Assembly (NCBI GenBank): GCA_032719365.1
Contig: CM064874.1
Span: 34,582,716-34,646,715 of the forward strand
Origin: Prinsepia uniflora
Lineage: Eukaryota > Streptophyta > Magnoliopsida > Rosales > Rosaceae
DNA: 64,000 bases
Reading direction: 5' to 3'
Every line of letters starts with the position of its first letter. Position 1 is the stretch's first letter. Shown piece by piece: positions 33,074-46,470 of the stretch. Made by a program: the position numbers and the translations under genes. The notes under the pieces were generated by a model. It made no database searches. It worked only from the letters and a program-made list of their open reading frames with translations, and was not told the origin of the DNA.

Positions 33074-35641
33074 TGACAAGACCCGCCCCGATCCTCTCTG
33101 GGACCACATGGGGACGTGCCCTGCTCCCGTCTGACACCCAAAATAATGTTCCAATTTTAACCTTAAACATTCAAATGCATAAAAACCAAATTACAGTTTT
33201 ACATCAAATCCGGAATAAACAGATGTCAGACAAGGGATGAAATCCAAAACTACAAGTTGCGAGCACGACCCTAACATAAACCTGCGGGTACACCACCCAA
33301 CAGGGGTTCAGGTACGCAGAAGTAGATCTATGCCTCAGCCTCAGGTTCCTCTTCTACCTCAGTATCACGACCTGGAGGGGTTACCAAAACAATAAGGGTG
33401 AGTGGGACGAAACTCAAGTTTATAAAATTGTTAGTAAGTAAAACATATAATTTACCCCTCCGTTTTCCAAACATGCATGCATCAGAATTTAAAACCATAA
33501 GTCATATAATATGTATCATAAGGCATATAATAAAACCATAAACATAATTTTAGCCACTGCACTATACACTCCGATCCCGACATCCCCAATGTCTGACGTC
33601 CCTGACGTCCAATAAGATCACAATCACAAGGTTACGCGTGCCACTCGGGTCTCAATTCCGAGTTCAATCCCCGAACCCCGTTCGGGTACAGCATCCCCGA
33701 TGCTTAGCGTCATAGACGCTGGACGTTCTAGACGTCCGTGACCACTCCGGGGTACCTCATCCGGAGGAGACAGTATCATAAGAATGGATCTATATAGTGC
33801 AGTATTAAATACATTTTATTTATATCCACATGCAAAACATATATGTATACATAGGTAAAATCCGAAACGATTGTTACGTTTCATCAGACGGGTCTCATGC
33901 CCAAATACCGTGAAACGTGCCATAACCGAAATTTCAATACCATCAAAACCATATCTTGATTCCAGCATGTGAACAGATAAGTAAATCAGAAAACATTTAA
34001 GCATGCAAGGGTTTAATGAAATTGGGCCCACTCACAGTACGATCCCGCGGTGAAACTGTGCGTACGAACTTGTACCGGGATTATCGTACAATTCCTGTCA
34101 GTCCAAATCATACGTAAGGGTCACAACAAGTCTTAAACATTTATCCAAATAACTCGAAACAGAAACCGGCTCGGGGAAACCGTCCAACACGTTTCCCGAG
34201 ACAACCGGCCCTAAACTGACCCATCAAAACTATCTCAGATCAACATGGTTAATTCACCAAAAATGTTCAGAATGATGAGAGGAACAAAAGTCATGTTGAT
34301 CGTGATCGGAGATAAGGTCTAACGCGCCGCCCAAAGTGGCTGCGCGTGAAAGGCACGCGCCTGACACTGTAGCTACAGTGTCACCACCTTCACCCGTTTA
34401 TCTGCAATACGGGCCTGCCACCCGCGGCTTGACCCGGTTGAATACCCATCAATTCTTACTCGATTTCAATCCAATTTGATCCTAACATGTTCATTAACTA
34501 TCCAATTTAGGTTCTGAGTCAACAATTAACCTCACTGGTCCCTTAAATGGACCCTCGACCCGTGATCAACCAAACGGGTTAATCACCAGAACTCCCTGGT
34601 TTCAAACTCATTGTCTAATTAACTTCACAGGAAGCATAATAGGATCAAAACGAACCAAAATGAACAATCAATTGTGTCTGAAAGTACCTGAAGGTTGTCG
34701 TCCCAAGCTCTGCGATTTCCCTGAAAACAGCAGTCACCGTCCCAGCTCACCCGTGGCTGATGGCCTTCGTTTTCGATGTGGTTGAGTTCCAAACACTCCC
34801 AGAAGACTAAACCAGGCCTTGGTTTGGTCCAACGATCACCAGAAATCAAAAACCCGATTTCCCTCCAAAAATTCCCGAAATGGTTTCTCTTTGGTTCCAC
34901 TGCTATTTTCTGTCCTTTCAACACCAGAGTGAAGCTCATTCACTATATAATCAGTTTTAAACAATTTCAAGCCATCCCAGAGGCTCGTGGGAGTCCAATT
35001 TTTCCACTGAAAATTGTTCCCCGAAAAAGCTTCGAATAACAATAATCAATTCGACCGTGCAGGGTGGACGGTTCAGGCCACGTTCTAAAGCATCAGACAC
35101 GCCTTCCTTTCCAGCACACACTTGCATAATCAATTGTACACTGAACCACCGCACATGGTGGTGCCGCCCATGTCCCCCGCAGTTTGCTACAATAACCAGG
35201 GCGAAATGACCAAAATGCCCCTGGTTCAAATAATTACCAAACTGCCCTTCACTTCCTAGACCCGTAACTCAGCCATACGAAGTCCGATTTTGGCGTGCCG
35301 CCTGTCTACGGACTCAGGATATCGAGACCTACCTAACGGTCCTTGAGTCATGTGAAAATTAGTTGCCGAACGAAAAGTCAACATTTTCCCCCTAAAGTCC
35401 AAATTACGGTAATGCCCCTGAACTTCCGATAGTCATAACTTTTTCCCTGATCGTCCGAATTGGACGTGCCACCTGTCTATGAACTCGTGACGTCTCGAAC
35501 TACGTCACGGTCACTGGTCAAAGTCCATTTGACCCACCAATCAAAAAGTCAACAATTTGGCCATACCATTCACAAGGGTAAAAACGTCAATTCATATATT
35601 AAATTACAATATTAAAATCCTCGAATGTCCGGGGTGTTACA
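33074..35641 (-). mobile_element. Minus-strand LTR, probably the 5' LTR of the dead gag element
   Basis: Starts TGACAAGACCCGCCCC at 33074 and ends GGGGTGTTACA at 35641, 2568 bp. It contains GGAGGGGT (33374-33381) / ACCCCTCC (33454-33461), GTGAGTGGGAC near 33400, TGCATGCATC near 33474, paired CTGACGTCC boxes (33595-33610) and two ~85-bp modules (35260-35345, 35430-35515). No matching target duplication was found (AAGC on the left, TTAAC on the right). It lies directly upstream of the dead gag, consistent with a 5' LTR. Confidence 0.8.
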
Positions 35642-35685
35642 TTAACTACTAAGCTAATCCCCGACTTCTAGGATGGATCGTTACA
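35642..35685 (-). repeat. 44-bp LTR end remnant
   Basis: CTAATCCCCGACTTC followed by GGATCGTTACA is the conserved terminal sequence of a minus-oriented LTR of this superfamily. It is probably the far end of the LTR begun at 30545, separated from it by the gag/LTR segment. Confidence 0.55.
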
Positions 35686-36460
35686 CCCTAGACTTATTGT
35701 GGGCAGTTGAGATACGGGGGTGCATGGGATGCACCAGTTGCAATTGTGATAGAAGTGATGGCGATCAGAACATTTCCGATGTAGTGGGTTGGTGAGGACG
35801 TGGACTGGACATTGGATACCGTGTGTTTGGGTCAGACTGATTTGGTGGGTTTCAATGATTGATGTGAGCGAGGGCTCAGAGTTGTGGATAACTAAGGGAA
35901 CCCTACAGTGCAGATGTGTTATCACTACGAGACAAATATCTGATAGGGTCTAGTCACACGCATATTGAGTGAGTTGGTTGTTAGGGTAACCACACGTGAG
36001 TATGATGTTGGCATGGATTGGTAAGGAAGTTGATGGAAGTGAGTATCGAGGCCGATAAATCTGCGGCATAGATTTGAGCTTGGCTCTGCGAGGTAAGATT
36101 ATGTCGTTGATCTTACGCTACATTGAAGGAGCTATGGTACAAGGTGATATCATTGATTGAATGACAGTTGGAGATGATGATTGGAGCTCTGATACCAAGG
36201 TGGTATGGTTGAGCGTTGATAGTTGGGAGGTGTTCGCAGGATCCCAGAAATGTCAGGAGTGTCAGAGTGGTATGATTATCAAGGTGGTGTCGAGGGAGGT
36301 CTGTGTGTTACAGACGTCGTAAAGTAATATCCGTCAGGTGGTATCGACTTGAGAGTCTGGTCGATTATGGACACCTGGGAAAGACGTGGATTTCCACAGT
36401 TGCGTGTGCAATTGAACGAGTAGGAAATTTCGAGGATGAAATTTTTGTAAGGGGGTAGTC
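35686..36460 (+). other. Non-coding interior of the LARD-like element, part 2, with PPT
   Basis: Aligns by eye with 16845-17750 of the gag-only element, including GTGGACTGGACATTGGATAC versus the equivalent GTGAACTGGACATTG. It ends with the AATTTCGAGGATGAAATTT block and the PPT AAGGGGGTA just before the 3' LTR. No open frame is shared between the two copies. Confidence 0.7.
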
Positions 36461-37060
36461 TGTAACGACCCATCCTGAATTTCGGGATTAGATTAGCACG
36501 ACTAATCATGGATTAGCACAACTAATCAGAGATTAGTGGGGATATTTCGAACGGATTGTGTGAAATGATCGTTTTACCCCTAGGAATTAGGCGAAAAGTT
36601 GACTTTTGACCCGAGCGGTCAAATGGACTTTAACCGATGACCGTGACGTAGATTGGGACGTTACGAGTCCGTAGACAAGCGGCACGTCTAAATCGGAGGT
36701 ACGACGAAGAAGTTATAGGTCTAGGACGCTTTACGGTACTATTCATGCAAACCGAGGAAAGCTGACATGTGGCATGATTTTATTAGGGGATGTTTCTAGA
36801 AGGACCCACCAGATGAGTGACAAGTGTCACCCATCTGATAGGCTAAGAACCCAATTAAATGGGGTCCTTATCCTTATCTGATTCGATCATCTACTTCATC
36901 CTTCTCCCAAAAACCCGTGAACACTCTCGACCCCGTGTAAACCCATTTCCTATAACCCTTTCAATCCTCATTATCTGTGCTTGGTGTGTGAATGAATAAG
37001 AGATAGTGGATTGAGACGATGATGATGGTGGCAATGGTGTCGACCGTCGTGCACGGTGTC

Positions 37061-39572
37061 TGACAGGACCCGTCCCAACTGGACTTTGATAACTGTGCCC
37101 GGTCTTGCTCCCATCTGACAAGTCAACTGAAGTCCCAAAACTACCCTTTAGCACCTGTCAGACCAAGGATAACTGTACTGATTTCCACTTATGCCTCCGC
37201 CTCTCGATCAGCCTCGAACGTCGTGCCACGGCCTGGAGGGTCATCAAAACAGAAAAGATGTGTGGACAAAAATAAGATCATTTGGAACACATTTCAAAAA
37301 ACATCATTTACCCTCCAGTTTATCAAACCATGCATGCATAGGGAAAAACATATGAATCACAATCACCGGCTTTCCAGCCAAATCACATAACAAGTATCAA
37401 ATCCCAGCTCTCAAGCCAAACATATGAAAACATAATCACCTGAAAACATAATCACGTGGCCACATAGACCAAAACCCGTACTCAATACTAGTACGCAATC
37501 ACAATCAACATCAAATAACACTATTCACAAGTTCACAATCAATCAATCAATCTGCACTATTCACAAGTGCCCAAAAAATCACACTGTCACATCCGCACTA
37601 CGCGTAGGCCAACCTCGGGAACTGCACTCAAGCACCATCCGAGTCATATCAGTCATGTCTGGGAACTGCACACGCACCATCTAGATGTACCACGTACTCG
37701 GGAACTGCACTCACGTAATATCCGAATCACGTCTAGGAACTGCAGTCGCACCATCTAGAACATGGTCCAGTATCCATAATCAAAAACACAATCCATTCCG
37801 CAAACACATATCAATCATATCCATGACTTCAAACCAAGTCAAAAGCATTCCCGACAGGGTCTCAAGCCCAAATTCCATTTACACGTGAAGCCGTAAAATC
37901 TCATGTGAAAACATTAAAATAATCCAGAAATCATCCTTGACTCACCAATTAAGTCAAAATATCCTTTTCAAAACCTTTTTGACTCCGGGCCTAGCCCAAA
38001 ACATCATTTACACATGTCTCGTAAAACGTGCCCGAAAGATCGATTAAAATAATAATTAAATCACAAATAATCATGCTAACTCATTATGACATCATTACAA
38101 TTCAAATCATGCAATCAATCATGTAATACATTTAACTATGCATGCATAATGGTTTATAAAACAAACGTCCACTCACAAAACGTCCAAATCGCTCGATTCC
38201 GAGCTGCACGTCTTTCCGTAATTTTCGACACTTGTCAGGAATCCCAAGTCCTACCCAAAATCATCATTTAGGGTCACTAATGACTTAATGAATATCATAT
38301 TAATTTCCCATAAATTTTTGGGAATAAAATATTAATTTAAAATATAACGTAAACCTTCGGACCCTCCAAACATTATCGAGACGGTGTCCGATTGACTCGA
38401 AACCAACTCTAAAATGTTCGTTACATTGCATAGAGTAAAACACATGTTAAGCGCTTCCCCAGAAAACTCACCACGCGTCCTCACACGCCGCCGCAAGAGG
38501 CTGAGGGTGAAAGCCACGCGCGTGAACAGTGGCGCTACAGTGTCATCGTTCTCACCCGATTCACTGTCATACAAGTCTGGAACCCACGAAGCAACCCGGT
38601 TCAATCATGTCCAATTTCGCATCAATTCCTTCAATTGATTCTTCTAATCGCATCTTTGTGACCTTAATTTGAGTTCTGTATCGTTAAATTCATACAACAT
38701 AGATTAAAACTACCAATTTCAATTTCGATACCCGTTAAATTCAAAATCCCAAACCAATTTGACTTCAATTGTACATTTTAATGAATCAGGAAGTTACAGA
38801 GGAATCATATGAACACAATTTCGACATCAATTACATCATTTCTTACCTTGAACCAATCCAACCAAACCTCAAATTTCAGAACTGCCGCAAGTCTCGTTCT
38901 CAGTCAAATCTCCATCAATTTCCTTCCCCATTTGATTTGGTTCGATTCGTTTATCTTCCAGAAGACTTAATCTCAACTCATTCACTTCAACTAGTCCAAT
39001 ACTTGAAAATCAAGATTCAATTGTCCAAAATCTGGTTTCGGGTCTCCTCTCGGGTTTCTAGGTTTTCTTTCAATGTTCTCTCCTCTTTTCTTCTCGTTTT
39101 TTCACTCTACAATTCCCCTTTTATTCTCTCTGTTCAGTCTCTACACGTCTGGGATTGAATTGATCAATTATGATCAACAATGGAATATGGATAGGTATAG
39201 GTTTGTTTTTATCCCTGCGTTTATCTTCAAACGGCAACCAGTGCCACTAACCTCATTTTCTAAGTGACATATGTCACTCAACAACCCTATAACTAACTGA
39301 CTCATGATTTAGCTATAGTGAATGATCGTTTTACCCTTACTAACAAAATGACCAAAATGCCCCTCGCCTTTCGAGACCCATAACTTTTCGATCCGGACTC
39401 TGATTGACGCATGCCGCCTGTCTACGGATTCAGCGTCCTGAGACCTATCCAACGGTCCTTTCGGAAAGTCCAAACAAGGTCACGATCAACAAGTCAACTT
39501 TCGACCCCATAACCAAGGGAAAAATTGTCATTTCCTTCAAATTTTCCTTTTTCGAATTTTCGGGTCGTTACA
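37061..39572 (-). mobile_element. Solo LTR, minus orientation, inside the LARD-like 3' LTR
   Basis: TGACAGGACCCGTCCC at 37061 to GGGTCGTTACA at 39572, 2512 bp. Flanks are GTGTC (37056-37060) and GTGGC (39573-39577); the 5' LTR of the host element reads GTGGC, so the left copy has mutated. It is a diverged relative of the 3.4-kb LTR of the gag-only element, sharing the GTAGTGC/GCACT-type hairpin zone (37540-37720) and the stem GGAGGGT (37235-37241) / ACCCTCC (37320-37326). Confidence 0.88.
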
Positions 39573-40987
39573 GTGGCCTAGTTCGGAGGTAGGGGACCGA
39601 AACTCCGTTTTTCAATTCAAAATAGGAAAAGCTTGAATTAAGGGTTGTCGATCGTTTGTGTGTTTTAGAGGTTGCTCCTGAGGTCGAGACGAGTCCAACG
39701 GTGGCCACGGCGGTGCTCGTGACAACGACGGTAGGGTGAGTTTGTCGTGAAACTTGTGTTCGAATAAAAAATGGTTAGTTGAAATTTGGTGGTTGTTGTG
39801 TGGTTTTGACGATTGGAATGTGTTTTGGATGATGATAGGAAGCTAGTGGGCTTGGAATAGAGTCCAATGGTGGTCGGAGTCACGAGAACAAAGGGGAAGA
39901 AGTCGGCTGGTTGGTCATCGATCGGGGACGTAATTTCCAGTGCTTATTTTCTAGTTTTGAAGTCGTAAATCGATTAGGAATGATTAGATGAAGGTTTAGG
40001 AATGAAAATGGACTAAAACAGATCGAAAATATAGGAGTTATGGCCCTGAAACGATCACGCCTGTTAAGTTGGACTACCGGTCTGGACCGATTCACGCGGG
40101 GTTGAAGACGATGAACAGTCTGGCACGTGAGCTCCACGCGCAGCGCCTTTGGGACGCGCGTGGGGGTGCTTGGGATGTTTCTGGGGGAAGTTTTCAACAC
40201 ATGAAATCATCATTTCGAGTTAACGAACATTTTAGGATTGGTCACGAGTCAATCGGACATCGTTTTTGATATAGTTCGGGGTGTCCGAAGGTTTAGGATC
40301 GAGTTTAAATATGTTTAAAAATCCGAGAAAATTACGGGGTTTTAATGAGAGGTTATTGGAAGTGTTAGTGACCTTACAATGTGATTTGGACAGAATCAGA
40401 AGTCCCAGTGATGGTGAATTAGCCGGAAGGCTTATGGCACGCATAATGAGGCGACAGCTAGGACGATCTATGAGTTGACTTTCGTTTTATAAATATGATG
40501 CATGCATAACTATTTTATATGTTTTATATCTATTTTTCGAAGGCCTTGAATACGTATATTTGTCATATTTATTATTAACGTATTTGCACGTATTTCGAGG
40601 TGTATGATTTTATGTTGAATTTGTATGTGCTTGTGTTTTCGATATTGGTTTGATGAAATGGTTTTGGATTTGAAAAGATAAACTCGGGCATGAGACCCAT
40701 TTGGTTTGGAAACTATCAGACTTGGAGTCCAGTTGATTTAATGAGAAGTCGGGCTGAGACCTATTTGAGTATACGATCGGGTCGGGGGCCCAGTTGGTTT
40801 ACGAAATCAGACATGAGGCCCAGTTGTGGTTTATAAATGTGATTTCAAGTTGGGGACCCATATATGGATTTATGGATACTAGATTTATGGATTTACGATG
40901 GATTTATGGAAAGTCTGGGCATGGCCCCTTTAAGATATTTTTAGATGTTTGAAATGGTTTTTGAAAAGGGTGTTTCCCATTTACCAT

Positions 40988-42065
40988 ACTAATCAAGAAA
41001 ACATTAAAAGATCTCATGAATGGAATACCAATATTCATGAATGGAATACCAAGTACTTGAATGTATGAACAATGTCATAGGCTTACCAGTGATTTATTTC
41101 CACAAGCTTAGCTTCACAATGCAATAAGATTAGAAAAAGGTCTTTAGTCTAAATGGGATGTAACGGAGCTTGATGAAGGATAATTGAAGGAAGGGAAAGA
41201 GAACAAAAGTTTAGAACATACTAAGGTCTTCTTGAGGTAGACATCAAGGTTAAAGATAAGTTGCTTCTAGGAGTTGAGTGCATGGACTGGGCCCTTCATA
41301 ACTTGAACTAAATCAGGTCACTTTTTCTTTAGGCCACAAAAATTCTTGATCATTCTCTTTTTTTTCCCTTTTTTTTTCTTTTAAATAAATTATAGTGAGC
41401 TTATAATTGATTGATTTCAAAACTTTGAATTTAGTATAATAGCTCCTTTTAGTTCAACACTTTCCTTTCAATGTCTTGGTACATTGTTAAGCTAAAGGGC
41501 ATGGTCTGGATTAAGCTTACACTCTCATTCTTAGATATGAAGGAATGAGTGATGTAGGATATGAATGAAATGCTAGAGTGTTTGGTTGCAAGGGGTTTGA
41601 TGGAGCACACAAAGGTCGAGTTTAAAATAGGCTTTTAGGAGGCTAACACACACAAACCTAGCACATTTAATCACTTTTTAACGCAATGAAGTTAGACACA
41701 CATTTTGCATTAATTAGAGAGTAAGTTCTGCATTGTGAGTTCATAATAGATGTTCATTCAAGCAATTGATCAGAGTAAAGATAATGAGATCAAAAACTAG
41801 TTACGATAAAAAACAAAAATTAGTGTATAAACTCATGATAAAATGTGTAACGGGCTTCAATAACTCATAGGTACACATGCTAACATGTTTCTATCAAGCC
41901 TAGGATTAACAAGCAATCATACCAACTAGAGTTTTGCAAAGTGACCTTCTAAGCATAATTAAACACGAAACTATGCTATATGAAGAGTGAGAACAAGTCA
42001 TAGGTCAGTCATAGCAAACTCTTAAGTACTGTGTATTCAAGATTGTCTCATCATGTTCGGTAAAA
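40988..42065. mobile_element. Athila-like untranslated segment, copy A, part 3
   Basis: Collinear with 44035-45120 in copy B (AAAGATCTCATGAATGG, TCCACAAGCTTA.CTTCACAATG, AAGGTCTTCTTGAGG). It contains a local 21-bp tandem duplication (CATGAATGGAATACCAATATT) at 41014-41050. About 300 bp present in copy B (43745-44030) is missing at the junction with the truncated LTR. Confidence 0.65.
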
Positions 42066-45000
42066 TAAGACAACCTAAATAAGCTATCATATTTACACCA
42101 ATCTTATCCTTGCAAGTGTACAAATCGTGAAAGATAGTATAGTGACAAGCAAGGGTTGAATCACAGGGACTGGTAACAACTTAATAAAACAAATGAATAG
42201 ATAAAGTACTAGATAAAGCACAAACACGGATTTGAGGGGTTGGAGTGGGTTTTGTAAAATGGAAATCAAAACAGAAAATAAAACAAAAACAAAAGAACTT
42301 AAAGGTTGTAGACAAATTTTATATGATTCCATGTATTAACCTCTGAATTAGAATGACTTAAGGCAAACAATCCACTCTAAACAATCATGAATCAACGCTA
42401 TGAATGTCTAATTTATCAACCTCAATCCACAATTAAGATGTTCACATATTTTAGCATGGTATATAACTAGACTGTATGAACTCTCTCTTATTTAGCATGT
42501 TAGATGCATGGCATATACATCAAACTTATATTTATAGGTGCAAACTAGCATGGCATATACTCAGATTTAGTACCTAGAAACTCATTAAGAATAAAGAGAA
42601 TTATGAACATCACATGAACCCTAGAACATGGCATCTATCCTAGATCTTCATGAACCAGTTTACATGAATAGTTTAACCTAACCACATGTTGCTAATGAAT
42701 GAAAGAAGATATGGCTGTCATCCTAACAATTCCAACAAAAAGCAAACATACATAAGGTAGCTAAGCTTGAGAACAAATGCTTGAAAACAATAAGGACAAA
42801 AAATTGATTTTAATTGCGAAGAGGAATTGAAAAACAAAATTGAATCATAACATTAATTTAATGATGTCTAGGGTTTCAAAGCATCCCTATCTACTATAAG
42901 ACTACTCCATAAACGAATTCAAAAACTAAAAAAATGCATAGAAAGTTGAAAGGCTAAACCCAGAAGTATGCACGAAGCCAAGGCTCTTGCTCTCTCTCCA
43001 AGCTTGGAAAAGCTCAAACTTTGCACCAGATGTGTTCTTTTGTTTTTGTGTGTTGTGTGTGTACAATGAGACCTCTATTTATAGGTATAGATAGCTACAA
43101 AAACTACATTCCAAGAGTTTAATGCTCTTTAACAGCCCTCATTGATTCTCATTATAACCAGCATTTACTATAGGATTGAAACTGAAAAGTTGCTGTTTTG
43201 AAACTAAACAGGTTCCCTTTTATGATCAGATAACTCTCTGTAAAAACGTCCAAATAGAAAGATATAAATGGCATCTGAAACTAGAATTCCATGCCTTTCC
43301 ACCATATATGGCCCATTTTCTAATTCGTTTTGAGCTCTTCTGGGCAAATCCCACAAGTCTGGTGTTCTGCAGAGAACTCTCTGGGCTGATCTTGGGCCAC
43401 TTGTGAGCTAGGGACTCATATTGCATTTCATGGGCTTCAATCCATTCTTAACTCCTCAAGTCTTTATGATTCACCAAAAATTAAGTTGATTTCGTTAAGC
43501 CCTTACTTTTATCCTAAAAACATCAAAAACAACAAAATACATTGTATTGCATAGAGATTTCAATAAAAAAAAAAAACTAAGGTAAAAGAGGATGTAAAAA
43601 TATAGCTTTATGCACTCAACAAATTCCCCCAAACATAGATTTTGCAAGTCCCTTAGCAAACTAGGTTGAAAACAAAAGGAAAACTTCAAGGGATGGCAAG
43701 TTCCTCTGATTCATACATCTTAACAATCCAAAACACATTATACGCTGAATCAAGCAAGTATCAACCACGGCTCAAAAACACTAAAATTGTAGCTCAATAT
43801 CATAGTTAAGCATACAAGCATCTTCCTAAGCAAAACTCCAAGTTCAACATGATGCTGCCAACAAAAGGTCAAAATAGATTCAAGTTAGACTTCCAAAATC
43901 TCTCTAGGCATACTCTCATTTCAAACACTCGGATTTTCTGGCCAATTCATTTGATTACTCGAAAAATTTATGTGAGAAAATTTATGTAATGATAATAGCT
44001 CACATAATTATAAGGGAAAAAATGACATTCAAGGCAGAATTGAAAGATCTCATGAATGGATTACCAAGTACTTGAACGTATGAACAATGCCATAAGCTTA
44101 CCTCTGCTTTATCTCCACAAGCTTAACTTCACAATGCAATAAGATCAGAAAAGTCTTTACTCTAAATGGGATGTAATGGGGCTAGGTGAAGGCTAATTGA
44201 AGAAAGGGAAAGACAACAAAAGCTTAGAATATACTAAGGTCTTCTTGAGGCACACAACAAGGTTGAGGATGAGCTGCATCTGAGAGTTGACTCCACAGAC
44301 TTAGCCCTTCATAACTTTGACTGAATAATCTCTTTCTTTCTCTTGAGGTACACAACATCAATTTTTCTTCTCTGTTTCTCTTTTTCCCCCTTTTTTTTGC
44401 CTTTTTTTTTGTTTTTTTTTTTGAAAAACATAGTGAACTTGTACTTGACTGATTTTAGAACTAGAACTTCTCAAGTATACTGAATCTAGTACAACAACTT
44501 CCTTAATTCAACACTTGTCTTTCAATGCCTTGGTAGATTCTTGAGCTAAAGGGTATGAACAGAATTAAGGTTACAATCTCATACTAAGATATGGAAGTAG
44601 GACTGGTGTACGATATGAAAGAAAGACCAGAGTGTTTTGCTGCAAAGGGGTTAATGGAGCACACAAAGGTCAAGCTTGGAATAGAATTTTAGGATGCTAA
44701 TGCACACAACCCTAATGCCTTTAATCACTTCTGAATGCAATGAAGTTAGACACGTTTCACATCAATTAGAGAGTAAGTTCTACCATTATGAGTTCTTAAT
44801 TGATGTTCATTCAAGCAATTGATCAAAGTAAAGATAATGAGATCAAAAATTGGTAATGGTGACAAGAAAAGCAAGAGTTAAAGTATACACTCATGATAAA
44901 ATTAGCAATGGGCTCAAATAACTCACAGGTATACAAGCTAACATCTTTCTATCAAGCTTAGGATTAACAATCATCATACCAAAAAGAGTTGTGCAAAGTG

Positions 45001-45140
45001 ACCTTTTAAAGTATAGTTAAACATGAAACCAAGCTAAAATAAGAGTGACAACAAGTCACAGATCAGCCATAGCCAATTTCAAAGTACCATATTTTCAAGA
45101 TTATATCATCATAATCATCAAAGAAACGTGCCAAAACTAA
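42066..45140. mobile_element. Athila-like untranslated segment, copy B (uninterrupted)
   Basis: About 3.07 kb without insertions, diverged from copy A but collinear throughout. It is AT-rich and non-coding, with poly-T/poly-A runs at 44390-44430 and 45145-45200. It lies just downstream of the minus-strand integrase end at 45420, so it is probably the 3' untranslated/LTR zone of that element. I could not identify TG...CA LTR ends. Confidence 0.6.
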
Positions 45141-45419
45141 ACTAAAAATTTTTTTTTGGTTTTTTTTTTAATTTTTTTTATGGATTTTTTTATTTTCAAA
45201 GCAATAAAATTCTCTCCCAAACTAAAATCGAACATTTTCTTCAATGGAAATCAAATGCATAAGATAGGAAAGCGTAGAAAGAGTTGGACTAAAGAAAAAA
45301 AAACAGTAAAAAACGAGAGGGAAGAGAAAACATAGTTGTTGAAGAATGAGAATGTTGTTTTCTCCTCCATTGGGTTGCCTCCCAATTAGTGCTTCTTTTA
45401 ACGTCTTAGCCCGATGTAG

Positions 45420-46470
45420 CTTGGAGATCAAGAGAAGAATGGCGGTGAATGCAGAGCCTGGACCATTTCAGTGGAAGGTTGGTAAGCATCATAGAAAGGC
45501 TTGAGACGATGTCCATTTACTTTGAGTGTGTTCCCTGTTTGAATGTTCTGAATATCCACTGCACCACATGGGGTAAATGTTAGTGATAAGAAAAGGACCA
45601 TACTATCGAGAACGGAGCTTACCAGGAAAGATTCGGAGGCGTGAATTTAATAAGAGAACTTTCTGCCCTATTTCAAACGGCTTCCTACGGATGGCCTTGT
45701 CATAGTAAGCTTTGATTTTCTCCTTGTAGATATGGGAACTTTCATAGGCATCATTCCTCAACTCTTCAAGCTTGCTAAGCTGAAGCTTTCACAACTGGCC
45801 AGCTTCTTTCAGCTCAAAGTTGAGCTTCTTAACTGGCCAATAGCCTCTATGCTCTAATTCCACAGGAAGATGGCAAGGCTTTTCAAAGACGATCTAGAAG
45901 GGTGACATGCCTATAGGAGTCTTATATGCTGTTTTATAGGCCCATAAAGCATCATTTAAATGCAATGACCAATCGTTCCTATTAGGGCTTACCGTCTTTT
46001 CCAAGATTTCCTTAATTTCACGATTAGAGATTTCAGCTTGTCCACTTATTTGAGGATGGTATGGCGTAGAGATCTTGTGTGTTACTCCATAACGCTTCTA
46101 TAAAGCGTCAAATGATCAGTTGCAAAAGTGTGTTCCTTTGTCACTGATGATTCCTCCAAGGGTCCCAAATCTAGCAAATACGTATTCTTTGAGAAAGCTG
46201 AGAATAACCTTAGAGTCATTAGTCCTAGTGGGGATTGCTTCAACCCACTTCGATACATAATCAACAAGAAGCAAACTATATAAGCAACCATGAGAGTTAG
46301 GAAAAGGTCCTATGAAGTCAATGTCTCAAACATCAAAAAATTCGACAACTAGAATTAGGTTTAGAGGAATTTGATCACGAGAACCTAGGTTACATGTACG
46401 TTGATAGTGATCACAAGTAACCAAAACTCATAAGCATCCTTGAACAAGCTTGGCCAATAGAAACCACTTT
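45420..46470 (-). pseudogene. pol: Athila-type integrase, degenerate
   Basis: Inactivated by stops and frameshifts. Seen in order on the minus strand: a relic of the zinc-binding end (CDHYQRTCNLGSRDQ), DFIGPFPNSHG with the first catalytic Asp, LLLVDYVSKWVEAIPTRTND, FGTLGGIISDKGTHFCN with the second Asp, HPQISGQAEISNREIKEILE with the Glu, and NDALWAYKTAYKTPIGMSPF. The distal part reads ELEHRGYWPVKKLNF and PFEIGQKVLLLNSRLRIFPG. This wording is characteristic of the Athila/Tat branch of plant Ty3/gypsy. No chromodomain or env-like frame follows. Confidence 0.88.

Larger units (their letters stand above)
25060..40987 (+). mobile_element. Non-autonomous LTR retrotransposon (LARD-like), 3' end truncated
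   Basis: 5' LTR 25060-27897 (2838 bp, TGTAACGACCC...GGGGCGTGTCA). PBS TGGTATCAGACA at 27901-27912 (10 of 12 bases of the initiator Met site). Non-coding interior 27913-30544 and 35686-36448. PPT AAGGGGGTA at 36449-36457. 3' LTR starts 36461 and breaks off at 40987, where the 5' LTR still has about 830 bp to go. No gag or pol frame is recognisable in the interior. The interior holds a minus-strand chimeric insertion (30545-35685) and the 3' LTR holds a solo LTR (37061-39572). Inserted in Athila-like copy A. Confidence 0.85.

Noticed and set aside
38769..39158. 129-codon open frame with a hydrophobic C-terminus
   Set aside because: It lies in the pyrimidine-rich zone of a solo LTR, and a comparable zone in sibling LTRs does not keep the frame.
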